DNA of 23,325 nt from Chara braunii (lineage: Eukaryota > Streptophyta > Charophyceae > Charales > Characeae), in assembly GCA_003427395.1 (NCBI GenBank), contig BFEA01000743.1, forward strand, positions 167,857 to 191,181, written 5' to 3'. The notes beneath the pieces are model-generated. The model had not been told where the DNA came from and ran no database searches. It was given only the letters and a program-made list of their open reading frames with translations. The position numbers were made by a program, and so were the translations under genes. This document shows positions 1 to 8,582 of this stretch, in pieces; the stretch's first letter is position 1, and each line of letters opens with the position of its first letter.

Positions 1-227
1 TCTCTTCGCGACGTCGCCTGTCCTCCTCTTTTCCCCTCCTCTGCCGCGTTGCTCCGACCGTCAACAGTCGCCTGCCTCCTTTGCTTTCCCTCCCTTTCTC
101 TCTCCCTCCCTCTCTATCTCCCTCTCTATCTCTCTCTCAGTGATGTCGTCGTCGTCAGCTGCTATGTGCTATCGCGCTCGTCACCGTCGTAAACAGGTGC
201 GTCACCCAACTGGTAAGCAACCCTCTC

Positions 228-296
<69 letters not shown>

Positions 297-399
297 CTCT
301 ATCTCTCTCTCGAGACACCGATACGCAAAGCAGCAAACTTGCGATGCATTCGAAACAACATTGCGCACTAGAGAAGTTAAAAACAAACAAAGGTCGTCG
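1..399. repeat. Pyrimidine-rich low-complexity stretch with CT and CG microsatellites
   Basis: The first 140 bases are C/T-rich on the plus strand. A CT tract runs from about 226 to 280 and passes into a short alternating CG run (281-296). Frames on either strand translate to Ser-Leu or Arg-Glu repeats and are artefacts of the tract. A short stretch at 143-200 starts with ATG, follows a pyrimidine-AG acceptor-like site and ends at a GTGCGT donor-like site, so it could be a small exon. Nothing else supports that. Confidence 0.75.
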
Positions 400-491
400 A
401 TCGGGCCCACACTGGACGGCCCGATAGAAGTTTCGAAAATCGCTGGCACCGATCCCGAAAATTCTATCGGGCTGTCCAGCGCAGGCCCGAT
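400..491. repeat. Long imperfect inverted repeat (hairpin), 36-nt arms
   Basis: The arm at 400-435 is complementary to the arm at 456-491 with about 31 of 36 positions matching, around a 20-nt loop (436-455). Each arm also contains its own smaller palindrome (ATCGGGC...GCCCGAT), so alternative cruciform folds are possible. A few further GGGCCC-type blocks follow up to about 560. It could be the fold-back end of an unknown mobile element or a transcribed hairpin. No flanking target duplication was found. Confidence 0.7.
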
Positions 492-838
492 CCGCGATAT
501 TGCCAACGCTCACCGGTTCGGCCCAGCCCGAAAGACATACGCGGTGTCTGTCGGGCCCGCCTACTTGTCCCATTTCGTTTCCCAACAGTGGGTAGCGGTC
601 TGTCGCGGGAGCGTTACGCGAGGACCGCTATTCACTTAAAGGATGTTAAGGAAAAACTACATATATTTGTGCAAGTGTGTTGCTTCGGCGGCAGACGGGT
701 GTGTGGAGCACTTCCCGCTCAACCACACAAACGTGGGAAAACTTTGCACCTTCTATTATACTGCTCATCTATACTTCTTTTGTTTATGGATAGTTTGTGA
801 TGGTACGAGGATGGAATCAGAGAGAAAGTTTGTGGATG

Positions 839-840
<2 letters not shown>
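492..840. other. Unassigned sequence
   Basis: No coding frame longer than about 95 codons and no recognised motif. The short plus-strand frames here have no conserved features and overlap each other. I see no promoter, RNA gene or repeat beyond scattered GGGCCC blocks near the hairpin. Confidence 0.5.

Positions 841-873
<33 letters not shown>
841..873. repeat. (CA)16 microsatellite
   Basis: An uninterrupted CA dinucleotide run. It is followed at 874-897 by a short hairpin-forming motif (GTCGG...CCGAC) that also occurs in the opposite orientation at about 1530-1556 and 2106-2130. That makes it part of a locally dispersed repeat. Confidence 0.95.
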
Positions 874-876
<3 letters not shown>

Positions 877-922
877 GGTGAAAGTCCGACGAAACAGTCT
901 GGTACGGTCATGGTTTTTTTGA

Positions 923-1218
923 GTGTATAGCTAGGCTACCAGAGTGGCCCGGGGTCACTTGCCCGGCCGGGCCAAAATAATTAAAAAAAATTAAAAAAAT
1001 AAAATATTTTTGAATTTTATTTTGTAATTTAAATTTGGTGAAGAATTTCGATGTGACCCTGAGGCAAAAATTGTTCAGTTTATTTTTCTGCATAACATAG
1101 TTGTTTTTCAGAATTTTTGGATTTTTTTTTTTTTTTTTTTTGCTGGGACCTTACTTGATCCTTGCACGGGCTGGCCACCCGGGACCCGGGCGGCCCAGCT
1201 GGTAGCCTAGGTGTATAG
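923..1218. mobile_element. hAT-type MITE with 8-bp target site duplication
   Basis: The body is 931-1210 (280 bp). The ends are inverted repeats: CTAGGCTACCAG is perfect over 12 bp, followed by a weaker GC-rich extension (GGCC/CCCGGG blocks) to about 25 bp. The element is flanked on both sides by GTGTATAG (923-930 and 1211-1218), an 8-bp direct repeat fitting the nTnnnnAn target pattern of hAT transposases. The interior is AT-rich with poly-A/T runs and has no coding capacity, so it is non-autonomous and would depend on a hAT transposase elsewhere. An 8-bp duplication with short terminal repeats argues against Mutator (9 bp) and Tc1/mariner (TA). Confidence 0.85.
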
Positions 1219-1228
1219 CGAATATGAC

Positions 1229-1249
1229 AACACACACACACACACACAA
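1229..1249. repeat. CA microsatellite next to the MITE
   Basis: A short CA run immediately to the right of the MITE target duplication. Together with the CA tract at 841-873 it suggests the MITE landed in a CA-rich neighbourhood. Confidence 0.9.
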
Positions 1250-1425
1250 CACTTCCTCACTCACTCATGCGAGCCGTGCCTCACCCGCTTTCACACTCCG
1301 CACTTAAATGCATGTACCCCACCTGAATCAGATCCACATTCCGTTGAAAATCTCTCTCTCTCTCTCGTCAACCAGAGCTGCACGGTGAACCATAGGCAGA
1401 GAGGGAGAAGAGGACAACAAACGAG

Positions 1426-1457
<32 letters not shown>

Positions 1458-1587
1458 TCTTGTTAACCACAGCTGCCCGGTGAACCATAGGAAGAGAGGG
1501 AGAAAAGGACAACAGTTGAGGGGTTGATAAACTGTTTCGTCAGAGTTTCACCGACTATATATACATACAAATGGCTGACCAGCATCA

Positions 1588-1877
1588 AGTTTGCAAGGGA
1601 CCTGTCTGTCCTCCTCTTGCTGGAGTGTAGCACAACGTACACATGGACAATGACTCACATAAGAGATGAAGCTCACACATAGTCCAAACGAGATGGGATA
1701 GAACCAAGATGCATAACTCAATTTATCGTTAACACATTATACAACAGTATATCGAGATCCAAAGTTCAGACCCCAACATTATCACGAGTATCTTTCTTCT
1801 GTCTCACGAACGGGACCTGGCTCAGCCAGCGCCACCATCAGAACTCAAGTACAGCGCTCATCAGGTAAGTATTCACC

Positions 1878-1880
<3 letters not shown>
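1588..1880 (-). mobile_element. Truncated LTR fragment (duplicated left end of LTR1)
   Basis: The sequence matches the left ~290 bp of LTR1, LTR2 and LTR3, from the TTTGCAAGGGACC end through the CAGGTAAGTATTCACCA block, then stops abruptly in a CT tract. Because the host-side flank (1530-1587) is duplicated with it, this is a partial duplication of the LTR1 junction and not an independent solo LTR. Confidence 0.75.
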
Positions 1881-1943
<63 letters not shown>

Positions 1944-1944
1944 N

Positions 1945-2034
<90 letters not shown>
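1881..2034. repeat. (CT)77 microsatellite containing one N
   Basis: About 154 bp of uninterrupted CT with a single N at 1944. The N probably marks a join between contig ends inside the tract, so the true length is unknown. Confidence 0.95.
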
Positions 2035-2038
<4 letters not shown>

Positions 2039-2162
2039 AAAACAGAGCTACCCCGTGAACCATAGGCAGAGAGGAAGAAGCGGACAACAGTTGAGGGGTT
2101 GATAAACTGTTTCGTCGGAGTTTCACCGACTATATATATATACAAATGGCTGACCAGCATCA

Positions 2163-3207
2163 AGTTTGCAAGGGACCTGCTTGTCCTCCTCTTGGTGGAG
2201 TGTATCACAACGTACGCATGGACAATGACTCACACAAGGGATGAAGCTCACACATAGTCCAAACGAGATGGGATAGAACCAAGATGCGCACCTCAGTTTA
2301 TCGTTCACACATTATACAACAGTATATCGAGATCCAAAGTTCAGCTCCCAACATTATCACGAGTATCTTTCTTCTGTCTCACGAACGGGACCTGGCTCAG
2401 CCAACGCCACCATCAAAACTCTAAGTACAACGCTCAGCAGGTAAGTATTCACCATAACCAGAACCTACCACACGCTCTCTCTCTTCTCTCTCTCTCTCTT
2501 GGATCTCAGTCTTGGTCCCCTTGTCCCACCATACATGCAGACTCCTACTACGAAGATCTATTTTGAATGCTACTCACTGTAGACTAATTACTAACCCATT
2601 ACCTATACCAACTAGCTGGCGCAGCTAGGGAGGCTGGCCTATTGCTTTATACTGCTGGCCTCCCCTGGCGAGGTCTGCATTGGTCTGTATTGGCACTTTG
2701 AGCCTCCTTCAGTCCCAGACCCATGCATATGTGTGTGTCCTAGTATTTTCCCCTCAGGGTCTGCTGCTGCTGCGGCCATCTGGCCTGGATTTCGAACTGG
2801 GTGTCTGAATCTAGACCCCTTATTCGACTTAGACAAAACTAGGAACCTGCCCTTTGACTTCCTTTTCGACAGACACACATTCTACACGAACAGACACTCA
2901 TACTACAAGAACAGACACTCATACTGCACGAACAAACACATACTGTACGTACAGACACATCTCTTGTCTGAACAGACATAACCTCCGCACCCCCTGGACG
3001 AACATATGAGACTCCCAAATCCAAATATTGCAGCTGTTCGCACAGGGCAAAACTGTGACCTTTGACTTTGACTTTTACTTAGCTAGGATGTGATTTTTGA
3101 CTCAGAGAACATGTCCTTTGATTTGCTTTCACGAGTTGGGCCCTGGCCGGTGACCCCTCTATGCTGCATTTGCCGAACAGGGTCTGAATCGGGTAAAGAC
3201 CCTTTTA
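2163..3207 (-). repeat. LTR1 (3' LTR of copy A)
   Basis: Collinear with LTR2 and LTR3 but lacking about 130 bp near 2628, where LTR2 and LTR3 carry a segment starting TATGGCTGCCACTTGC. The right edge is set by where LTR3 diverges from LTR1 and LTR2, just after CCCTTTTA. The left edge is set by analogy with the PBS-LTR junctions at 9218 and 15749. Ends are not a clear TG...CA, so edges are approximate by several bases. It contains a CT tract (about 2475-2500) and a ~21-bp tandem repeat. Confidence 0.75.
2876..2965. repeat. ~21-bp tandem repeat inside LTR1
   Basis: Roughly four diverged copies of a unit like ACGAACAGACACTCATACTGC. The same array lies in LTR2 (about 10045-10130) and LTR3 (about 16640-16725) with slightly different unit sequences. 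It yields a Cys/Ser/Val repeat on the minus strand that should not be taken for a protein. Confidence 0.8.
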
Positions 3208-3215
3208 CTCTCGCC
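3199..3215 (-). promoter_or_regulatory. Polypurine tract of copy A
   Basis: Read on the minus strand this is a purine run (GGCGAGAGTAAAAGGG) at the inner edge of the 3' LTR and 32 bases after the pol stop. That is where plus-strand DNA priming starts in Ty3/gypsy elements. The matching run for copy B is at 10367-10383. Confidence 0.55.
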
Positions 3216-3246
3216 GGCCTAGTTTCGAAGTCCTCTGAGAAATCTT

Positions 3247-4008
3247 TCATCTATCAATAATGCTTATTCCCATTCCTGCTCGTTCATAGGCAGATACAAT
3301 ATGAGGTGCAGACTCTAGCAAATTTTCTTTTGTGAACCAACGATCTTCACTTGGGTCCTTATAGGTAAATCTTACTTTATATTGTCGCTGGGGTCTGCCA
3401 CTTCGTCTAGTTTGGAAAGTGCTTTCAACAACGATCTTATCCACATTATATTTCTCATCCATACTAGGAGGTATCGCCGATCTGCGACTGGGAAACAACT
3501 CATTTGTTACGCAAGGTAAAGAGTTTCGAAGCGTGGAATACCGGATATGTATGTAGATGTAGAGAAATCTCTATAACATATGAAGCACCATCCACATTGC
3601 CAATCACATCTAGAATTTGCCAAGGTCCTTGGCAGGCGGGTAGTAACTTCTGAGAGATGTTCTCCTAAGGAACAAACTCCTTAGATTTAACCCACACCAG
3701 ATCACCTACAACAAACTGTGAAGGTCTTCTATGCTTATTTGCCTGTTCAATCATTTGATGTTGTGTTTTCACTATATTTCCTTTACCTTTTCAATGTCTT
3801 TCTGATATTGAATCGCAAATTCAGTAGTTCCTAGTGGAAGCTTATGCACTTGATCCGGGTTTAGTCGATCAATGGGCCTGCGCGGACGCCATCCCAAATG
3901 CAACTCCATCGGAGTCTTGCATGTGGACAGATGAACAAATTTGTTATAGGCACTAGCAACTTTGGGCAAATGTTCATCCCAATCAATCTGGTCGGAACGA
4001 ATATACAT
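3247..4008 (-). pseudogene. Copy A integrase C-terminal part with chromodomain (broken)
   Basis: Two frames. The upstream one (4008 down to about 3775) carries the stretch after the integrase core (DQIDWDEHLPKVASAYN, TPMELHLGW), typical of the region following the catalytic Glu in Ty3/gypsy integrases. It then hits a 1-nt deletion in a T run relative to copy B. The middle part (3500-3770) has further frame breaks around a GPWQIL GPY/F-like motif. The last frame (3498-3247) ends with a chromodomain-like segment: KIVVESTF, a basic linker, QYKVRFTYKD, then EDRWFTKENL. It closes with a helix ending in SAYERA. Chromodomains on integrases are known to steer insertion toward marked chromatin. Here the protein cannot be made intact. 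The TGA at 3247-3249 is the natural-looking end of pol. Confidence 0.75.
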
Positions 4009-4011
4009 TCG

Positions 4012-4746
4012 TTGAGTTTACTGCAAAATCTTGTTCATTTGCTCAATCTGACCGTTAGTTTCAGGATGTCTGCTTGAAGACATAGTCAACTTAGAGCCAT
4101 AAACGTTCATCAGTTACTGCCACTGCTCACTTGTAAAGCGTGAGTCTCTGTCACTTACAATGGTAAAGAGATATCCATAATCCTTCACCCAGTGGTTGAA
4201 GAACTCCGAGATTACCAATTCCGTTTTTGCTTCCGCTGGTAAAGCTACAAAGACAACATACTTACTGAATCTGTCTACGATTACCATTACTTGGGTCTTC
4301 CCATTCCTGCTTTTAATTTTGGTGTTCATAAAGTCAATGGACACAAAGTCTCCTGGACCTGTTGGAATAGGCAAAGGCTTAAGTAGACCAAGGGGAGGTT
4401 GTGTGGTGCTCTTATTTCTTTGGCACACTTGACAGCCCTGCACATACGCAATGCAATCTGGTTTCATGCGAGGCCAGGTGTAGGAACGCAAAAGATTTGC
4501 GTAAGTCTTTTTCCAACCGAAATGACCTTCGGTGTTATGACATTCCCCTAAGATCAAACTCTTGATCTCTTCTACATTCGGAATACAAAGCCTATCATGC
4601 ACATCAATCCTTTCAAACAACAGTCCTTGCGTGATACGATAGTTAGGAGACTCTGCTGGCGCTTCTTGCACACGCTTGGCTATAGCGCCACAGACAGGGT
4701 CAATGGGATACGCATTTCTAATTTTTTCTTTCAAATCGGTGCCCAC
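4012..4746 (-). pseudogene. Copy A integrase: zinc-binding and catalytic core (interrupted)
   Basis: The zinc-binding part shows H-x4-H-x29-C-x2-C (HNTEGH ... CQVC). The catalytic core has Asp in SIDFM (codon 4333-4335), Asp in VSDRDSRF (4150-4152) and Glu in NGQIEQ (4042-4044). The last two are 35 residues apart, the classical D,D35E spacing. A TAA at 4114-4116 falls between the second Asp and the Glu, and another TAA follows at 4018-4020. The first of these is also present in copy B. All three catalytic residues survive in copy A, unlike copy B. The role was to insert the cDNA into the host genome; as it stands the frame cannot give a full-length enzyme. Confidence 0.85.
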
Positions 4747-4785
4747 GTCTAAGTATGTTACAACACCACCAAAGAAATATGATCT

Positions 4786-5478
4786 TCAACTCAATGCGTC
4801 GGCAACAACGTTATACTTACCGATGACTGGCTTCAACTCAAAATCATATTGATCAATCTTCGCGACCCACCTCGTCAACTTAGGTGTCATCTGGGCCTGC
4901 GTCTTGAGCCAGCAAAGTGTCTCATGATCTGAGTGCACTTTGAAGTGCCTTCCTAGGAGATAGTGTCGCCAGTGATCCAAAGCTTCCCGGGGAGCATAGA
5001 ACTCTCTCTCATATGTAGAAGCAGCGACCTTCTCCTTAGGCAGTCGTCGGGACATAAATTTTACAGGCCTGTATCCATTTCCATCGTCTTGTTGGAGTAC
5101 AACGCCTATCCCGTACTGACTGGTGTCAGTCGTAACAATAAAGAGTAAGGAAGGGTCACCAACCGTTAAAACCGGGTAGTTAATGAGACATTTCTTCAGA
5201 CGTTTAAACGAAGTTGTACAGTTTGAATCCCACTTCCAGATGGTTTATTTTTTAAGTAATCTGCGAAGGGGCACAACAATTATCGTGAAGTGTCTCACGA
5301 ACTTTCGATAGTAATTGGTTAGCCCAAGGAATGACCGCAACTCAGTTAAAGTGTCGGGATTAGGCCAATCGCGATTTTCGTGTCTTCCGGTTTGATCCCA
5401 TCACCATAAAGCACATGCCCCAAATACAGAACATGACGCTTAGCCCATTCACACTTCTTCGGGTGTAACTTTAGCTTT
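4786..5478 (-). pseudogene. Copy A RT thumb/connection and RNase H (broken)
   Basis: The C-terminal frame (5055-4786) gives an RNase H typical of Ty3/gypsy: MSRRLPKEK, EALDHWRHYLLG, HSDHETL, LTRWVAKI, YNVVADALS. Further upstream the first catalytic Asp is visible in IVTTD. The catalytic set is Asp (TTD), Glu (YERE) and Asp (SDHE). Before that come WPNPDT and LRSFLGL, which mark the RT thumb and connection. Lesions: a TAA at 5245-5247, a ~10-nt deletion near 5370 relative to copy B, and a TGA at 4786-4788 where copy B keeps CGA (Arg). That last change is what CpG deamination would produce. Confidence 0.8.
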
Positions 5479-5488
5479 GCGTCACAAA

Positions 5489-6140
5489 TCAAAGGTGATC
5501 ATAATGTTCTTTCAAATCTTTACTAAAAATCAAAATATCATCCAAATAAACAATGAGAAATTTGTCAAGCCAATCGCGAAAAAGTTCGTTCATAATTCTT
5601 TGGAAGGTTGCAGGGGCATTCGTAAGACCAAAGGGCAACACAATGAACTCATAGTGCCCATACCTTGTTCTAAAGGCAGTTTTGTATTGGTCTTCCGGCC
5701 TCAATCTGATGGTAGCCGGACTTCATATCAATCTTCGTGAAATATTTGCAACCCTGCACACTATCCAGCAGATCATCTATCCGCGGTAACGGCTTGACGT
5801 TCTTTACAGTTATTTCATTCAATTTCCTATAATCTATACACATGCGTACCCCGCCATCCTTCTTAGGCACAAATAATACAGGCACACCATAGGGCGAGGA
5901 GCTAGGTCTAATCCATCCCTTTTCCAGCAATTCATCAAGTTGGGATCGCAGTTCATCCAACTCTTTCGATGACATTCGGTAGATGGCCCCCTTAGGAATC
6001 GAACTTCCTGGGATAATGTCTACGCGATGCTTAATGGGTCTCTCAACCACACCGCTTGGGGCCTCTGCTACATCTACGAACTCCTTCACAAGTTTTTCAT
6101 TTTCGGAGGACTTAGGCTCTTTCGTAATTTCACTGAGCAC
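5489..6140 (-). pseudogene. Copy A reverse transcriptase palm/fingers (frameshifted)
   Basis: The first frame (6140 to about 5700) has the conserved Ty3/gypsy RT entry: [31 protein letters not shown], and [11 protein letters not shown] with its catalytic Asp at 5727-5729. Near 5700 the frame shifts. The second frame (5704-5489) continues with [27 protein letters not shown] and the YLDD active site (Asp codons 5537-5542). A TGA at 5489-5491 closes it, right after HYDHL. Copy B has a stop at the same codon. A 16-nt deletion lies just beyond it. Three catalytic aspartates are intact, so decay is by frame and stop, not by active-site change. Confidence 0.85.
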
Positions 6141-6740
6141 ACATATGCCACAAAGACTTGGTCATACAAGTTGTACGTCCTGACATGAAGAGCGAACGAT
6201 GAGCCACTTATACAACAATGAGCCAAGCTGGTTTCCTTACCTGATTCGTGTAATAGGCGGATTCTCTTATTTCCGCCTTGAGGACAAGGGAACCAACATA
6301 TATGGTCCCTCATCTTTATGTCCGCATTTACAGCTTCACCCCAATCCATACCTAAAAGAATGTCAAAAGGAAGATTATCTTCCACCAAGAGAGTCAGACA
6401 GTTGAGAACGCGTTCCACCTTCCCCTCTGCTTCGAGCCGAAAGTATATCTTGACCCAGTCAACATACTTGTTCATCACAGTTACTGTACTATTAGCTAAT
6501 TTACTTACTACGGGCTCATCTAATTGCTTAACCTTTAGCCCGAGTTGCAACTTTTGCAAACCTTTCTTACTTATATAGCTGCGTGTAGACCCACTGTCAA
6601 TCATTCCTCCTACTCTTATTTTATGGACTTCAAGATCTGCAATTATTAGCTGTCCTTTACGTTTTTTCATCAACGAGCGGTCAAGTCATCACCCACGCAA
6701 GCGAGGGATCCATCTAGAGAGATGCATACGCTTGCCACCT
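6086..6740 (-). pseudogene. Copy A aspartic protease
   Basis: A retropepsin-like frame with the active-site triplet Asp-Ser-Gly in MIDSGSTRSYIS (Asp codon 6596-6598), a central beta-rich stretch (STVTVMNKYV) and a C-terminal NLPFDILLGMDWG flap-helix motif matching the ILG of retroviral-type proteases. It would act as a dimer to cut the Gag-Pol polyprotein. About 17 nt are missing at the N-terminal edge (near 6670) relative to copy B, breaking continuity with gag. The downstream link to RT is lost by a frameshift near 6135. The domain itself looks intact, in contrast to copy B. Confidence 0.8.
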
Positions 6741-6856
6741 CTGGACAGTGTACTGGATGGGGACTGTCTACCTCTTCAGTTTTTGCCAATGGGACCTTCG
6801 AATGAGAGAATTTCTTTTTTTCAACACCGAAGTCCTTGTAGAGACAACTGGAAACT

Positions 6857-7267
6857 CTACTTGCTGTTCCCTTTTGCCACCTTATAGTCAGGGCAATAAG
6901 GGACAATGTGGTCGGGGTCCCCACATTTAAGGCACTGGTCGGCAACTTTCTTTTCCTGCCAAACTTTCTTTGTGATTCCCAACTTTTTCCAACGTTCCCC
7001 TGCGGGTAGACCTGGATGTGGTGGGTATGGTTTTTCCCACTTGTTATACCAAGTGCCTCTTCCTCTTCCCCAGGCAGAATTGAAACCACGACCACCTTGC
7101 GAGGGACCATTGCCCCTTCCTCCCACATAGTAGTTACCTTCACTACTACCCCTCTGGGTGCCGGATCCTCTTCCACCATGTCCGCTATGGTCGACTCTTT
7201 GGAACCCCCTCAAACTCTGTACAAAGTGATCACCCCTCTCCTCGCCAGGTACAGCGACAAAAAGCAT
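6857..7267 (-). pseudogene. Copy A gag nucleocapsid with CCHC zinc knuckle
   Basis: A Gly/Arg-rich basic stretch (GRGSGTQRGSS, WGRGRGTWYNKW) leads to a zinc knuckle C-x2-C-x4-H-x4-C: CLKCGDPDHIVPYC, with Cys codons at 6932-6934 and 6893-6895. This domain packages the element RNA. Here the knuckle is complete; copy B has lost its first and last Cys. The N-terminal ~25 residues come from the segment that copy B lacks. The frame is cut off from the capsid by that insertion and ends at a TAG shortly after the knuckle, before the protease. Confidence 0.8.
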
Positions 7268-7680
7268 TTTTGCGACATTACGAAAATTACCTAAGTCTGT
7301 ACTAACATCGGCTAAAGAAGTAAGATTGTTGCGCTCGGGGGCGGAAGCAAGCTCTCTGGAACCCCCTGGGCGTTTTGAAGCAGAAACAGACGGACTGGGG
7401 ATAAAAATCGCAACTAGGGAAATGTCGTGGCAGGATGTTTGTGACGAGATTACCCCGGAAGGACACGTGGCAATCCGAGAAGAAGATGCTCAGATGATGG
7501 CCAAGGTGTTCTCCTGGCGATCGGATCATTTATTCATCGCGGCGCCTCAACCCGATTTGACAAAACAGGTGAACACGAAACAGATTGACGTGCGGATCTG
7601 GGACCAACTTTTCGAACAGCATGTTCCACAATACGTGCCGAATGAAATCCACCGGGTAATTGCGGATATTCTAACGGAAT
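7191..7680. other. Insert in copy A gag with a plus-strand open frame
   Basis: Copy B runs straight from the Gly-rich linker into the nucleocapsid; copy A has about 490 extra bases here. The right two-thirds carry a plus-strand frame, opposite to the element, open from 7230 to 7763. It has no obvious low complexity and a plausible protein texture (ITPEGHVAIREEDAQMMAKV, KQIDVRIWDQLFEQHVPQYV), but no family I recognise. The left third (7191-7345) is also open on the minus strand in the gag frame. A 16-base near-repeat around GGAACCCCCT occurs at about 7196-7210 and 7353-7368. This could be a captured host exon fragment, or an ancestral gag segment that copy B lost. Confidence 0.45.
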
Positions 7681-8492
7681 CCTCTTCCTCGGCCAGAACC
7701 TTGTCCTCGTTGCCCTCCCCTGCGGGCTGCAACGACCTCGTAACTCCCCCCCTGAGCTACTAAACCGTTGGGTCTGTCCTCAAGACCATAGTCTACTTGG
7801 TCCCAAGAAAGTGTTTCGACACCTCTTTCTTCGAAGGTCAGAAGGAGGCTGTCTTTCCCAGGTATAGACTCTAAGATAGTGCGGTTCTGCCATTTTTTAC
7901 CCGCTTGCAAATCCGTCCAATAATGACAATAATTGGCCTCAACGAAGAAACCAGCGTGATCTATGGTGATCTTGCTGAACTTCTTGTAAGTCATCCCCTC
8001 TTCCTTTGTACGGGGATACAACTGAGTACGAAGGGGGTCGGGTAGTGCGCGTGCAAAATTGTTGAGTATTTGAGCAGGGGTCAGTCCATGTTCATTGCAT
8101 TGCAACAGTTCATCCATGGTGGCTTTAAGTGCTGAGGTGCTCTTCCATTTTCTATCTGGGATGTTTAGGACTAACATTTCTGTCCTCCTGGCTAAGTTTT
8201 TGTCCTCAAACCTGTCTCGGATGACTTTGAAAAAGTCCTTAATTCGGGTTTGCTGGGAGTATTCTACCATAGAGCTGCAACCTGCCTCCTTCTGCAGGGA
8301 GATGGCGAAGCTCATGGCATCTCCCTCCATATACGAAATTGCCATTAGCACACAATCCCAATACGGAATGCGTTGTCCGTAGACATACGACTCGACTGCC
8401 GCAATCCATTGTAGCACGCTTTGCTCTTTCTTGCCATTATATGTCCATGAAACCTTGACCTTTATTTTTCGTACATCTATATGCTTATTTTC
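7671..8492 (-). pseudogene. Copy A gag capsid region
   Basis: A gag capsid-type frame: WIAAVESYVYGQ, YWDCVLMAISYMEGDAM, KDFFKVIRDRFED, LLQCNEHGLTPAQIL and FARALPDPLRTQLYP match the layout of the retrotransposon Gag domain (helices with conserved W, the EGDA block, a long middle helix and a closing LP...L motif). A TGA at 8493-8495 separates it from the N-terminal coiled-coil part in the same frame; copy B has CGA there. It contains a 42-codon in-frame segment (7806-7931) missing from copy B. It ends in a Gly/Arg-rich tail where the 490-bp insert breaks in. It forms the shell of the virus-like particle. Confidence 0.8.
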
Positions 8493-8582
8493 TCACAGCA
8501 CTCCCTTTATTTTCTTATCATCTCCCCCATCTCTAACTCCATCTCCACCTCCTCCTCCGCCGCTACCTCGGACTATCTTCTA

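Larger units (their letters stand above)
1350..2162. repeat. Imperfect tandem repeat mosaic built on CT tracts
   Basis: A module made of a CT tract, a block beginning near TTGTTAACCACAGCTG, then GGTGAACCATAGG and a GGACAACA block, occurs three times (starting near 1350, 1432 and 2030). In the second and third copies it continues through a block ending GCTGACCAGCATCAAG and then into the LTR end sequence. The second and third copies are offset by about 575 bp. This is probably a tandem duplication promoted by the CT tracts. Confidence 0.75.

Noticed and set aside
202-585. Minus- and plus-strand frames of 90-130 codons over the first CT/CG tract
   Set aside because: They are translations of dinucleotide repeats (Arg-Glu, Ser-Leu, Arg-Ala) with no independent support.
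1873-2208. Minus-strand frame made largely of Arg-Glu repeats
   Set aside because: It is the CT microsatellite read in reverse and contains an N; not a gene.
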